The notes: a model not told the origin generated them from the letters alone. A DNA stretch of 64,000 bases from Gaetbulibacter sp. S0825 (GCF_011777505.1 NZ_JAATJT010000001.1:868001-932000), one strand, 5' to 3'; shown: positions 50,262-60,510, counted from the first letter of the stretch. Made by a program: numbers and translations.

Positions 50262-52055
50262 ATGTCAGCACACGCAGATACTCACGCACACGAAGACGAT
50301 CACGGACATCATCATAAAGAAACCTTTGTAACTAAATATATATTTAGTCAAGATCATAAAATGATTGCAAAGCAGTACCTTATCACAGGTACAATCATGG
50401 GAGTTATTGGTGTAATTATGTCACTAATGATTCGTATGCAAATTGCATGGCCTGAAGAACCTAATGTTATTTTTGAAGCATTATTAGGTAAGTGGGCTCC
50501 AGGAGGTGTTATGGATGCTGATATGTATTTAGCTTTGGTTACAATACACGGTACCATTATGGTATTCTTTGTATTAACAGCTGGTTTAAGTGGTACGTTC
50601 AGTAACCTTTTAATTCCGTTGCAAATTGGTGCACGAGACATGGCTTCTGGATTCCTTAACATGGTATCTTATTGGTTATTTTTCCTTTCAAGTGTTGTCA
50701 TGGTAATTTCATTATTTGTTGAAGCAGGACCTGCAGCAGCTGGGTGGACAATTTATCCTCCATTAAGTGCATTACCTATGGCACAAGGAGGTTCAGGAAT
50801 GGGTATGACCTTATGGTTAGTGTCTATGGCAATATTTATTGCTTCATCATTATTAGGGTCACTTAACTATATCGTTACTGTAATAAACTTACGTACTAAA
50901 GGAATGTCTATGACTAGACTACCCTTAACAATTTGGGCTTTCTTTGTGACTGCAATTATTGGTGTAGTATCGTTCCCAGTATTATTATCTGCGGCATTAT
51001 TATTAATAATGGATAGAAGTTTTGGCACGTCTTTCTTCTTATCAGATATATTTATTCAAGGCGAAGTATTACACTATCAAGGAGGTTCTCCAGTATTATT
51101 TGAACATTTATTTTGGTTCTTAGGTCACCCTGAAGTATATATTGTTTTATTACCAGCTTTAGGGATTACTTCCGAAATTATTGCCACAAACTCACGTAAA
51201 CCAATTTTTGGTTATCGTGCCATGGTAGCTTCAATTTTGGCAATTGCGTTCTTATCAACAATTGTTTGGGGTCACCATATGTTTATATCTGGAATGAATC
51301 CTTTCTTAGGATCGGTATTTACATTTACAACCTTATTAATTGCTATACCATCAGCGGTAAAAGCCTTTAACTATATAACCACCCTCTGGAAGGGTAATCT
51401 CCAATTTAACCCAGCGATGTTATTTTCTATAGGATTAGTATCAACATTCATCACAGGAGGTTTAACAGGAATTATTTTAGGAGATAGCGCATTAGATATT
51501 AATGTTCATGACACCTATTTTGTGGTAGCTCACTTCCACTTAGTAATGGGTATATCGGCACTATATGGAATGTTTGCAGGAATCTATCATTGGTTCCCTA
51601 AAATGTTTGGTAGGATGCTTAATAAGAACTTAGGATACATTCACTTCTGGGTAACAGCAGTCTGTGCGTACGGTGTTTTCTTCCCAATGCATTTTATTGG
51701 AATGGCAGGATTACCAAGACGTTATTACACAAACAGTAATTTCCCATTATTTGATGATTTATCAAATGTAAATGTGATAATTACCTTATTTGCTATTATA
51801 GGTGGTATCTTCCAATTAGTATTTCTATGGAACTTCTTCTATAGTATTTTCTATGGTAAGAAAACTGTTCAAAACCCATGGAAATCTAATACACTTGAGT
51901 GGACTGCACCAATTAAGCATATTCACGGAAACTGGGAAGGAGAGATTCCTCATGTACACCGTTGGGCTTACGACTATAGTAAACCAGGACATGATGAAGA
52001 TTTTGTTCCTCAAAACGTACCACTTAAAGATGGTGAAGAAGAACTTCAGCATTAG
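50262..52055 (+). CDS. ctaD: Cytochrome c oxidase subunit I
   Basis: Heme-copper oxygen reductase catalytic subunit, 597 residues with about twelve or more helices. The CuB site is seen in 'GHPEVYIVLLPALG' near residue 287, with the cross-linked Tyr, and 'WGHHMFISGMNP'. Heme ligands lie in 'VHDTYFVVAHFHLVMG' near 415. The N-terminus is histidine-rich (seven His in the first 18 residues). It is the last gene of the operon and is followed by a strong terminator, so subunits III and IV must be encoded elsewhere. Confidence 0.96.
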   Translation: MSAHADTHAHEDDHGHHHKETFVTKYIFSQDHKMIAKQYLITGTIMGVIGVIMSLMIRMQIAWPEEPNVIFEALLGKWAPGGVMDADMYLALVTIHGTIMVFFVLTAGLSGTFSNLLIPLQIGARDMASGFLNMVSYWLFFLSSVVMVISLFVEAGPAAAGWTIYPPLSALPMAQGGSGMGMTLWLVSMAIFIASSLLGSLNYIVTVINLRTKGMSMTRLPLTIWAFFVTAIIGVVSFPVLLSAALLLIMDRSFGTSFFLSDIFIQGEVLHYQGGSPVLFEHLFWFLGHPEVYIVLLPALGITSEIIATNSRKPIFGYRAMVASILAIAFLSTIVWGHHMFISGMNPFLGSVFTFTTLLIAIPSAVKAFNYITTLWKGNLQFNPAMLFSIGLVSTFITGGLTGIILGDSALDINVHDTYFVVAHFHLVMGISALYGMFAGIYHWFPKMFGRMLNKNLGYIHFWVTAVCAYGVFFPMHFIGMAGLPRRYYTNSNFPLFDDLSNVNVIITLFAIIGGIFQLVFLWNFFYSIFYGKKTVQNPWKSNTLEWTAPIKHIHGNWEGEIPHVHRWAYDYSKPGHDEDFVPQNVPLKDGEEELQH

Positions 52056-52085
52056 CATTTTAAAATAAAAGTTATATAATATATT

Positions 52086-52118
52086 AAAAAGCCTTTCAGT
52101 AATTGAAAGGCTTTTTTT
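52086..52118 (+). terminator. Terminator of the act-cox operon
   Basis: Stem AAAAAGCCTTTCA / TGAAAGGCTTTTT (52086-52098 with 52104-52116), loop GTAAT, T-tract to 52118. It lies 30 bases after ctaD. Confidence 0.9.
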
Positions 52119-52164
52119 ATCCAACACTTTGTAGTCTTTATCTCCTATCTATAATAGATGAAAT

Positions 52165-52186
52165 ACATTTTTTATCGATAAAATGT
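52165..52186. repeat. Palindrome before the adhesin operon
   Basis: A 22-base near-palindrome: ACATTTT on the left and AAAATGT on the right, with TATCGATA in the centre. It could be an operator. It lies 10 bases before a tandem 19-base repeat. Confidence 0.4.
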
Positions 52187-52195
52187 AAAATAATT

Positions 52196-52233
52196 ACAAA
52201 AAAATCGTTTAAATACAAAAAAATCAGTTAAAT
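52196..52233 (+). repeat. Tandem 19-bp direct repeat before the adhesin operon
   Basis: Two adjacent units, ACAAAAAAATCGTTTAAAT (52196-52214) and ACAAAAAAATCAGTTAAAT (52215-52233), agree at 17 of 19 positions with no spacer. They lie 98 bases before the adhesin ATG, in a 276-base gap with no other gene. Confidence 0.7.
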
Positions 52234-52331
52234 TGCGCTCAATTAAATAATTATGAGTAGTTATATCTATGTGATTTAGGATAGTGCTCAGAGTTAAAAG
52301 CTATTACAAACAGTTAATAATTTAACCTACT

Positions 52332-55300
52332 ATGAAAACAAAAGTCTTGTTTAGGAATGTTATAAAAAGAGCATCCTCTATAATGGTATTTTTATTTGCC
52401 ACATCTTCTGCTTTTGCTCAATGCCCAACAATTAGTAATCCAGCACCAACTATATGTGATGCGTCAGGATATACTTTTGCCGATTTAAGTACTGACTATG
52501 CAGTTGATGGTGGTAATGGAATAGTTTGGTATGACGTACTTAGTGAAGGAAGTCCTTTTAATCCCAATCAGTTGGTTGAAGAAGGAACTTACTTTGCAGA
52601 TGATAATTCAGGAACTTGTGGAGCGAGAGCTTCAATAGTAGTTGACTTTCAAGTTGACGCATCTGGGCAAAACCTGGACCAAATTTATTGTAGTAATGAA
52701 AACCCAACAATTCAAACGTATATAGATGATGTATTACAACCACATATTCCATCTGGTGGTTCTGTGGAGGTGTATACAGATATTGATTTAACAACCTTAA
52801 CTAGCGGGACTGACCCTATTCCTGGTGGAGCAACGAACTTTTTTATAGTATTTGTTGATAATGGTGGTTGTAAAAGCCAAATAGAAATTGGTAGTACAGC
52901 AGTATTTGATTCACCACCAGATCCAACTCCTGCTAATCCACAAGATTTCTGTTCAGATACTAATCCAACAGTGGGAGATTTAGACCCAGGAACAACAGCT
53001 AGTTATAGTTGGTATGATAGTCTTGATGGTTTTGGAGATCCAATATTGCCAGCACTTTCGCTTTCAACACCTTTAATTGATGGAAACACATACTATGTTC
53101 AAATTAACGAAGTATTCTGTGTGAGTAATCCAGTAGCCGTTACTGTAAATATAGATACGCCTTTTAATCCTGGAACTCCAGGCTCTTTAGAATATTGTGA
53201 TGATAATATCCCATCTGCAGACTTTAATTTATTTGACGAACTTGGTGGTACACCTGACACTAACGGAACATGGTCTGGACCTTTAACCACAACAAATGGA
53301 CACTTAGGAACAGTTAATATTACAAGTCTAACAACTGCAGGTAACTATGTGTTTACATATACAGTGCCAAGTAATGGCGTTTGTCCAGAAAGCACATCTA
53401 CAGTTGCAATTACAATTTATGAAACGTTTTCATCTGGAACACCATCAGCGACTAATCCTGCTACGTTTTGTGTTATAGATTTACCATCAGCGTTCGATTT
53501 ATTTACATTATTAGAAAATGAAGATCCAAATGGACAATGGACGCAAGGTACTTTAAGTACAGATCCAGTTGTATCGACTCCAATAGATTTAACAGGATTT
53601 ACTCCAGGAACGTATAATTTTACATATACTCAAAATGTATTACCAAACCCATGCCCTGAAGAATCAACAACTGTACAAGTTATTGTATTACAAGATCCTA
53701 ATGCAGGCAATGCTGTTAATCAAATATTTTGTGAGAATGATTTGACGGCAAACTCACCTTTCGATTTATTTTTAGCCTTAGATGGTTCACAAGATAATAA
53801 TTCTGGTGTTTGGACAGATGCAAATGATGTAGTAGTAACGAACCCTATTGATATAACAACATTCACTGTAACAGGAAGTCCTTATCAGTTTACCTATACG
53901 ATATCAAACGGTACATGTGAAGATACAGAAACAATAACCATAACAGTAGAACCTTCTCCAGAATCCGGAACAGCTAATCCAGCAATTGAGTTTTGTGAAG
54001 GAGCAGCTCCTACAAGCTATAATTTATTTGATTTACTCACAGGAGAAGATCAAACAGGAACATGGTATATAGGTACAGACAATACTGGATCAACAACTGC
54101 TAACCCAATAGATGTATCAGTATTAACCGCTGGAACATATAATTACACCTTTGATGTTGACGCCATTGGTACTTGTGATGACGAACTAGTTACGGTAACA
54201 ATTATAATTAACCCATTACCAAATACAGGAACGCCAACACCAGCAATATTTTGTGAGAACGATTTAGCAGCTAATTCACCATTAGATTTATTTGGACAAC
54301 TTTCTGGTAATGATGCTGGAGGGACATGGACAGATGATGATGCTACAGGAGCTTTAACAGGAAGTGATGTTGACTTAACAATATTAACAATTGGCACATA
54401 TGGTTTTACATATAGTATAACAAACGCTAATGGATGTACAAATAGTAGCACAGTTACAGTAGTTATTGAAGACGCACCAGAATCTGGAACAGTTAATACA
54501 CCTTTAGAATTTTGTGTTGCAGATATTACTACCGCTCAAACAGTCAACTTATTTGATATATTAGAAGGAGAGGACCAAACAGGAACTTGGAATGATGATG
54601 ATGCCACAGGTGCTTTATCTGGAAACTTAGTAACTATAGATGGTCTAACAGCAGGAACATATAATTTCACTTTTGATGTAGATGCCATAGGTAGTTGTGA
54701 TGACGTTTTAGTCACCGTAAGTGTTATTCTTAATGATACTGCAACGCCAACTGGAGCAATTACTCAAGAGTTTTGCGACACTGCAACAGTAGCCGATTTA
54801 GTAGCTACAGGAACTTCAATTCTTTGGTATGATGAAGCAACAGGTGGAACACCTTTAGCAGATACAACAGCATTAGTTGATGGCGAAACGTATTATGCAA
54901 CTCAAACAGATGCAACTACAGGATGTGAATCTTCGGTAAGATTAGAGGTTACTGTTACCATATTCCAAACACCAAATTCAGGAAACCCAAATGCAACACC
55001 AATAGTTGTTTGTAATGACAATACTACTGTTGATTTATTTTTAGGGCTAGATGGCACACAAGATGCAGGAGGAGTTTGGCAAGATACAGATGGTACAGGA
55101 GCCTTAACAGGAAATATTTTTGATGCTACGGCTGTGACAGCGGGAACTTATCAATTCACATATTTTATTGCAGGTTCTGCACCATGTGCAGATGCAAGTA
55201 CGATTATAACTGTTACAGTAGAAGAACCCTATAACTCTGGTACTGATGCTACGCTTGATATATGTAGCGATAATGGTACAGTCGATTTATTTACACTAAT

Positions 55301-56501
55301 AAATCCAGCAGATACAGGAGGAACTTGGTCACCAGCCTTAGCTAGTGGTACTGGAGTTTTTGACCCTTTAGTTGATTTGTTAGTTGGAACAAGAACGTAC
55401 ACTTATACATTATCTAATGCTTGCGGAACTACCAGTAGTGATGTAGTAGTTACTGTAACTCAAGCTCCAGACGCAGGAAGTGATAACACCATAATAGCTT
55501 GTGTTATTAATGGTACCGTCGATTTATTTACACAATTGGGAGGCACTCCAGATTCAGGAGGGACTTGGTCACCTGCTTTAGCAAGTGGCACAGGTGTTTT
55601 CGACCCAAATACAGATGCTTCAGGAACTTATACTTATACAGTTACTGCGACTTCGCCTTGTAACACAGATGCTACTGCGCAAGTTTCAGTGACAATAAGC
55701 GATATTTCGGCACCAACAGTATTGGATGCTAATCCTACTTTTTGTAGAACAGAAAACCCAACAGTCAATAGTTTAAATGCAAGTATTTCAGCAACTGGAA
55801 CATTAACATGGTATACCGATAATACACTTACAACGTCATTAAACGGAACAGAAGCTTTAATCGATGGAGAAGATTATTATGTGACCCAAACTAATGGTTC
55901 GGGTTGTGAATCTTCCCAAAGCGTTTTTGTGGTTGCAACAGTAAATGATGCGCCAACACCAACACTTATTAATCTTAATATGGAATATTGTATTAATGAC
56001 AATCCAACAATTGGTGATTTAACAGTAAACATCACAGAGTATAATGCATCCTCAAACAACATCATTTGGTATGATGCTGCAACAAACGGAACAGTATTAA
56101 GCGCAGGAACTTTACTTGTAAATGCTACTACATATTATGCAGTAATTTTTGACTCAAATACTGGTTGCGAAAGCAGTATAAGATTAACAGTCACACCTAA
56201 TCTTTCAGCTTGTGGTAAATTAATATTACCAGATGGATTTTCACCTAACGGAGATGGTGTTAACGAAACGTTTAACATTGATAATTTAGATGTTATATAC
56301 CCAAATTTTGTAATGGAAATTTATAATAGATACGGTAACCTTATATATAAAGGAAATGCATCAACACCTCATTTTAATGGTAAATCTAATGTTTCTGGAA
56401 CATCTGGAAAAGACTTGCCAGTTGGTGTATATTTTTACATTTTCAATTTTAACGATGGTCAAAATAAACCTGAACAAGGACGATTATACTTAAGCAGATA
56501 A
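52332..56501 (+). CDS. Repeat-rich T9SS gliding-associated adhesin
   Basis: A protein of 1389 residues with a signal peptide ending SSAFAQ near residue 30. The body is built of two interleaved repeat types of about 75-100 residues. Type A has a Cys, then DLF and 'L.G..D..G.W'. Type B has 'FC...NPT', then 'WYD', a late Tyr-Tyr pair and GCES. The last 90 residues are the type B T9SS sorting domain (TIGR04131 type): 'LPDGFSPNGDGVNETF', 'IYNRYGNLIYKG', 'LPVGVYFYIF' and a final LYLSR. It should be exported by T9SS and held at the surface, with a role in gliding or adhesion. PorP/SprF and OmpA genes follow directly. Confidence 0.92.
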   Translation: MKTKVLFRNVIKRASSIMVFLFATSSAFAQCPTISNPAPTICDASGYTFADLSTDYAVDGGNGIVWYDVLSEGSPFNPNQLVEEGTYFADDNSGTCGARASIVVDFQVDASGQNLDQIYCSNENPTIQTYIDDVLQPHIPSGGSVEVYTDIDLTTLTSGTDPIPGGATNFFIVFVDNGGCKSQIEIGSTAVFDSPPDPTPANPQDFCSDTNPTVGDLDPGTTASYSWYDSLDGFGDPILPALSLSTPLIDGNTYYVQINEVFCVSNPVAVTVNIDTPFNPGTPGSLEYCDDNIPSADFNLFDELGGTPDTNGTWSGPLTTTNGHLGTVNITSLTTAGNYVFTYTVPSNGVCPESTSTVAITIYETFSSGTPSATNPATFCVIDLPSAFDLFTLLENEDPNGQWTQGTLSTDPVVSTPIDLTGFTPGTYNFTYTQNVLPNPCPEESTTVQVIVLQDPNAGNAVNQIFCENDLTANSPFDLFLALDGSQDNNSGVWTDANDVVVTNPIDITTFTVTGSPYQFTYTISNGTCEDTETITITVEPSPESGTANPAIEFCEGAAPTSYNLFDLLTGEDQTGTWYIGTDNTGSTTANPIDVSVLTAGTYNYTFDVDAIGTCDDELVTVTIIINPLPNTGTPTPAIFCENDLAANSPLDLFGQLSGNDAGGTWTDDDATGALTGSDVDLTILTIGTYGFTYSITNANGCTNSSTVTVVIEDAPESGTVNTPLEFCVADITTAQTVNLFDILEGEDQTGTWNDDDATGALSGNLVTIDGLTAGTYNFTFDVDAIGSCDDVLVTVSVILNDTATPTGAITQEFCDTATVADLVATGTSILWYDEATGGTPLADTTALVDGETYYATQTDATTGCESSVRLEVTVTIFQTPNSGNPNATPIVVCNDNTTVDLFLGLDGTQDAGGVWQDTDGTGALTGNIFDATAVTAGTYQFTYFIAGSAPCADASTIITVTVEEPYNSGTDATLDICSDNGTVDLFTLINPADTGGTWSPALASGTGVFDPLVDLLVGTRTYTYTLSNACGTTSSDVVVTVTQAPDAGSDNTIIACVINGTVDLFTQLGGTPDSGGTWSPALASGTGVFDPNTDASGTYTYTVTATSPCNTDATAQVSVTISDISAPTVLDANPTFCRTENPTVNSLNASISATGTLTWYTDNTLTTSLNGTEALIDGEDYYVTQTNGSGCESSQSVFVVATVNDAPTPTLINLNMEYCINDNPTIGDLTVNITEYNASSNNIIWYDAATNGTVLSAGTLLVNATTYYAVIFDSNTGCESSIRLTVTPNLSACGKLILPDGFSPNGDGVNETFNIDNLDVIYPNFVMEIYNRYGNLIYKGNASTPHFNGKSNVSGTSGKDLPVGVYFYIFNFNDGQNKPEQGRLYLSR

Positions 56502-56529
56502 TTTGTTGATAACACACAATTTTAGAAAA

Positions 56530-57486
56530 ATGAAACAATCAAAAATATATCATAAAATAGCAGCTTTAATTTGTTTGACATTATTGTCCTTTCAAAGTAA
56601 TGCACAGCAAGACCCTCAGTTTACACATTATATGTATAACATGAGTGTTATTAATCCAGGTTATGCAACAGCAACCGGAGATATCCTAAATATAGGAGGC
56701 TTATATAGAACGCAATGGGTTGGTATGGAAGGAGCACCTAAAACAGCAAGCTTTTTTGCACATACTCCAATAAACGAAAAGATAGAGTTGGGTATTTCTT
56801 TTACTAACGATAACATTGGAGATGTTATTAATGAAAATAATATATATGCCGATTTTGCTTATGTATTACCTATTGGTCTAGAAGCTAAATTATCATTAGG
56901 ACTAAAAGCTGGCTTTACCTTTTTCAATGCCAACTTCGATGGCTTTATATTGAACTCTGGTAATACATCAACAGATATTGCTTTTAACGAAAATATAAAT
57001 AGAACATTCCCAAATATTGGTATTGGAGCCTTTTATTTTACAGATAATTATTATTTAGGCTTATCAGCTCCAAACATGTTAACCACAACACATTTAGAGT
57101 CGGAAAACGGAATTAAATCGACAGGTGTACAAGACATACATTATTTCTTAACAGGAGGATATGTTTTTGATATTAATGAAGATTTAAAATTTAAACCTGC
57201 GTTTATGGCTAAAGGCGTTAAAGGAGCACCTTTGGCAATAGATATAACAGCAAACGTATTGATAAACGAAAAACTTGAAGCAGGATTAGGATATCGCTTA
57301 GACGATGCCATAAGCGCCTTGGTTAATTTTAGGGTATCTCCCGATTTAAGGATAGGCTACTCATATGATTTTACAACATCTAACTTGGGAAGTTTTAATT
57401 CTGGATCACACGAAATATTCATCTTATTCGATGTAGATTTATTTGGACTTAAAGGCGGTTACGACCGCTCACCAAGATTCTTCTAA
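56530..57486 (+). CDS. PorP/SprF family outer-membrane protein
   Basis: The ATG at 56530 gives a signal peptide ending in FQSNAQ near residue 26; an ATG 27 bases upstream lies almost on the adhesin stop. The 318-residue protein has the family start 'QQDPQFTHYMYNMSVINPGYA', followed by strands of a beta barrel ('NIGGLYRTQWVGMEGAPKT', 'LGISFTNDNIGD') and a C-terminal aromatic strand ending in PRFF. In Flavobacterium johnsoniae SprF is needed to put the adhesin SprB on the surface. This gene is 28 bases after the adhesin and likely has that role for it. Confidence 0.92.
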   Translation: MKQSKIYHKIAALICLTLLSFQSNAQQDPQFTHYMYNMSVINPGYATATGDILNIGGLYRTQWVGMEGAPKTASFFAHTPINEKIELGISFTNDNIGDVINENNIYADFAYVLPIGLEAKLSLGLKAGFTFFNANFDGFILNSGNTSTDIAFNENINRTFPNIGIGAFYFTDNYYLGLSAPNMLTTTHLESENGIKSTGVQDIHYFLTGGYVFDINEDLKFKPAFMAKGVKGAPLAIDITANVLINEKLEAGLGYRLDDAISALVNFRVSPDLRIGYSYDFTTSNLGSFNSGSHEIFILFDVDLFGLKGGYDRSPRFF

Positions 57487-57503
57487 ACTTTAACGAAACA
57501 ACC

Positions 57504-59390
57504 ATGAAAACACAAAAATATATTCTTGTTTGCCTTTTATTAGTTAGTGGAATAACAATGGCACAAAACGCAAACCTAAAAAGAGCCAATAAGCTTTTTG
57601 AAATGAAAGCTTATGTTGAGGCAGCAGAAATTTATGAAACAAAAGAACGTTCACAAACTGTGCTTCAAAACTTGGCAGATAGTTATTACTACAATACGTC
57701 TTTACAAAAGGCCATTAAAACCTACCGTGAGCTATTTGTAACTTATGGAGACTCTATAGATATTGAGTTGCATTTTCGATATGCTCAAGCCTTAAAAGGA
57801 GTTAAAAGTTATAAAGAAGCCGATGTTCATTTAAGCAGATATTATAACAAAAGAATAAACACTCAAGCTTTTATTGAAAAAACAGAAAAAACAACACCTC
57901 ATACATTTAGCCTAAAGGAAATTGAAAATAAGGGCTCTAGTAGTGATTTCGGATTGTCTTTTTACGGTGATGATAAAGTGGTTTTTGCTTCTGCAAGGAA
58001 TAACGAAAACCCAACGTATGCATGGAACGACTTACCTTACCTAGACTTGTATAGTGCTAACTTAACAGATGATAATAAACTAGAAAACATCACGCCTTTT
58101 TCGGATGCTATTAATACAGAATCTCACGAAAGTAACGCCACATTTAGTCGCGATGGTAAAACCATGTATTTTAATAGAACCAACAAGACACGCAATAAAA
58201 CAGATGAAGAAAGGATTGCTCATATTAAAATTTATAAAGCAGAATTAGTTGATGGTAATTGGACAAATGTGACTGCATTACCATTTACATCAAACAAGTA
58301 TAGTACGGAGCATCCAAGCCTGAGTAAAGATGGTAAAACACTTTATTTTGCTAGTGATATGCCTGGAGGCATGGGAGGTTTTGATATTTATAAAGTAGCT
58401 ATCAATGATGACGGTACTTATGGAGAGCCTGAAAATTTAGGAGCAACCATAAACACTAAACATAGAGAGCAGTTCCCATTTATCAGCAATTTTGATGTCC
58501 TGTATTTTGCATCAGATGACCATCAAGGATATGGTGGATTAGATGTGTTTAGAAGCAATATGGTAAATGGTAGTTTTGACAAACCAGTAAATTTAGGAAG
58601 CACTATTAACAGTAGTCTTGATGATTTCGCTTATGTCATTAGAGAAAAAGACAATAAAGGCTTTGTGTCCTCAAATAAAAGTGGGCACGATAGATTATAT
58701 GGTTTTTCTAGAGAAGAAAATATGCTCACTAAATACCTTGTAGAAGGAATTGTTCAAGACAAAAACAGCAAAGAATTACTAGCAGGTTCATTAGTAACCT
58801 TATTTGATGAAACTGGAACTGTGATTCAAGATTCAATTGTTGGTAGTAAAGCAGATTACTTGTTTAAAATTGAGCCAAATAAAAAGTACACTATTCGCGG
58901 AACTAGAAAAGCATATATCCCTCAAGATGTAGAATTTTCAACAGATAGTGAAGGAAAAATTCAGCATAATATATACTTAACTCTAGAGTCTTATGCTGAT
59001 GCTGAAGAGCGCGTGAAAGAAAATGAAAAAGGCGATGTTCAAATTGAGTTAGATAAAATTTACTTTGATTTCGACAAATCTAATATTCGTATTGATGCTG
59101 CAACAACTTTGGATGTACTAGTAGATTTAATGAACAAATATCCTAACATGGAGGTCGAAGTGTCTGCTCATACAGATGCTCGAGGAAAAGACCAATATAA
59201 TTTAGAATTATCTAAAAAACGTGCTGCATCAACTTTAGAATATCTTGTTAGTAAAGGTATTGACAGAAATCGTTTAAAGAGCATTGGTTATGGAGAAATG
59301 CAGCCATTAAACAAATGTGATAAAGAAGGCATTTGCGAAGATGAAGAATACGATATTAATAGACGTTGTGAATTCACAATTATCAATTAA
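57504..59390 (+). CDS. OmpA-family protein with PD40 repeats
   Basis: A protein of 628 residues with a signal peptide ending GITMAQ near residue 20. Residues about 22-130 look like TPR repeats. Residues about 150-410 hold WD40-like (PD40) strands such as 'SRDGKTMYFNR', 'SKDGKTLYFASDMPGGMGG' and 'YFASDDHQGYGGLDVF'. A carboxypeptidase-regulatory-like domain follows (about 415-500). The OmpA C-terminal domain fills about 510-628 with 'IYFDFDKSNIR', 'EVSAHTDARG' and 'RAASTLEYLVSKGI', which binds peptidoglycan. It would anchor the adhesin-PorP/SprF assembly to the wall. It ends the operon. Confidence 0.93.
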   Translation: MKTQKYILVCLLLVSGITMAQNANLKRANKLFEMKAYVEAAEIYETKERSQTVLQNLADSYYYNTSLQKAIKTYRELFVTYGDSIDIELHFRYAQALKGVKSYKEADVHLSRYYNKRINTQAFIEKTEKTTPHTFSLKEIENKGSSSDFGLSFYGDDKVVFASARNNENPTYAWNDLPYLDLYSANLTDDNKLENITPFSDAINTESHESNATFSRDGKTMYFNRTNKTRNKTDEERIAHIKIYKAELVDGNWTNVTALPFTSNKYSTEHPSLSKDGKTLYFASDMPGGMGGFDIYKVAINDDGTYGEPENLGATINTKHREQFPFISNFDVLYFASDDHQGYGGLDVFRSNMVNGSFDKPVNLGSTINSSLDDFAYVIREKDNKGFVSSNKSGHDRLYGFSREENMLTKYLVEGIVQDKNSKELLAGSLVTLFDETGTVIQDSIVGSKADYLFKIEPNKKYTIRGTRKAYIPQDVEFSTDSEGKIQHNIYLTLESYADAEERVKENEKGDVQIELDKIYFDFDKSNIRIDAATTLDVLVDLMNKYPNMEVEVSAHTDARGKDQYNLELSKKRAASTLEYLVSKGIDRNRLKSIGYGEMQPLNKCDKEGICEDEEYDINRRCEFTIIN

Positions 59391-59409
59391 GTTTTAAAAA
59401 CTAATATTT

Positions 59410-59440
59410 AAAAGCCTTTCTAATTCAGAAAGGCTTTTTT
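59410..59440 (+). terminator. Terminator of the adhesin operon
   Basis: Stem AAAAGCCTTTCT / AGAAAGGCTTTT (59410-59421 with 59427-59438), loop AATTC, T-tract to 59440. The stem core is the same as in the act-cox terminator. Confidence 0.9.
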
Positions 59441-59478
59441 TATATAGAATTTTGCTTGAGTATCTTTATATTTGAAGT

Positions 59479-60501
59479 ATGAACGAAAATCTTAATCCAT
59501 CTAGCGAAAACCTCTCTTCAGAAGAACATGATATAGAAAGAGCGTTAAGGCCTTTGTCCTTTGAAGATTTTGCAGGACAAGATCAGGTATTAGAGAATCT
59601 AAAGGTGTTTGTTGAAGCCTCTAATTTACGTGGCGATGCACTAGATCATACCTTATTTCATGGACCACCAGGATTAGGAAAAACAACCTTAGCACACATT
59701 TTATCTAACGAATTAGATGTTAGTCTTAAAGTAACCTCTGGACCTGTACTAGATAAACCTGGAGATTTAGCTGGATTGCTAACAAACCTTGAAGAAAGAG
59801 ATGTATTGTTTATTGATGAAATCCATCGTTTAAGCCCAATAGTTGAAGAATATTTATATTCAGCTATGGAGGATTTTAAGATAGATATCATGATTGAAAC
59901 AGGACCTAACGCAAGGTCTGTTCAAATAAATTTAAACCCTTTTACCTTAGTTGGTGCAACAACACGTTCAGGTTTGCTAACAGCACCAATGCGAGCACGT
60001 TTTGGAATAAGCAGCAGATTACAATATTATTCAACTGAACTATTGTCAACCATTGTACAACGAAGCGCACATATTCTAAAAGTACCAATTTCTATGGAGG
60101 CTGCTATCGAAATTGCAGGTCGAAGCAGAGGTACACCTAGAATCGCAAATGCACTATTAAGAAGGGTCAGGGATTTTGCTCAAATAAAAGGGAATGGAAG
60201 CATTGATATTGAGATTTCTAAGTACAGTTTACAAGCCTTGAATGTAGATGCACATGGTCTGGACGAAATGGATAATAAAATTCTAACCACAATAATCGAT
60301 AAGTTTAAAGGAGGGCCAGTTGGTATTACAACCATTGCAACTGCTGTAAGCGAAAGTGCTGAAACTATTGAAGAAGTATATGAACCATTTTTAATTCAAC
60401 AAGGGTTTTTAATGCGAACACCTCGTGGTCGCGAAGTGACTGAACAAGCATACAGACATCTTGGAAAAATAAAAGGAGGGAATCAAGGTGGATTATTTTA
60501 A
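59479..60501 (+). CDS. ruvB: Holliday junction branch migration ATPase RuvB
   Basis: AAA+ motor that drives branch migration with RuvA. The 340-residue protein has the Walker A motif GPPGLGKTT at 62-70 (Lys68), the Walker B motif FIDEIH with Asp113 and Glu114, and '[18 protein letters not shown]' for sensor and arginine finger. The C-terminal winged helix has '[16 protein letters not shown]'. ruvA and ruvC are not in the window. A TATATTTG box (59467-59474) lies just before the ATG but is too close to serve as the -7 element for this start. Confidence 0.97.
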   Translation: MNENLNPSSENLSSEEHDIERALRPLSFEDFAGQDQVLENLKVFVEASNLRGDALDHTLFHGPPGLGKTTLAHILSNELDVSLKVTSGPVLDKPGDLAGLLTNLEERDVLFIDEIHRLSPIVEEYLYSAMEDFKIDIMIETGPNARSVQINLNPFTLVGATTRSGLLTAPMRARFGISSRLQYYSTELLSTIVQRSAHILKVPISMEAAIEIAGRSRGTPRIANALLRRVRDFAQIKGNGSIDIEISKYSLQALNVDAHGLDEMDNKILTTIIDKFKGGPVGITTIATAVSESAETIEEVYEPFLIQQGFLMRTPRGREVTEQAYRHLGKIKGGNQGGLF

Positions 60502-60510
60502 TTAAAGGAA

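Noticed and set aside
59467-59474. TATATTTG box just before ruvB as a promoter
   Set aside because: It matches the -7 consensus but ends four bases before the ATG, so transcription would start at or inside the start codon, and no TTG lies at the right distance upstream.
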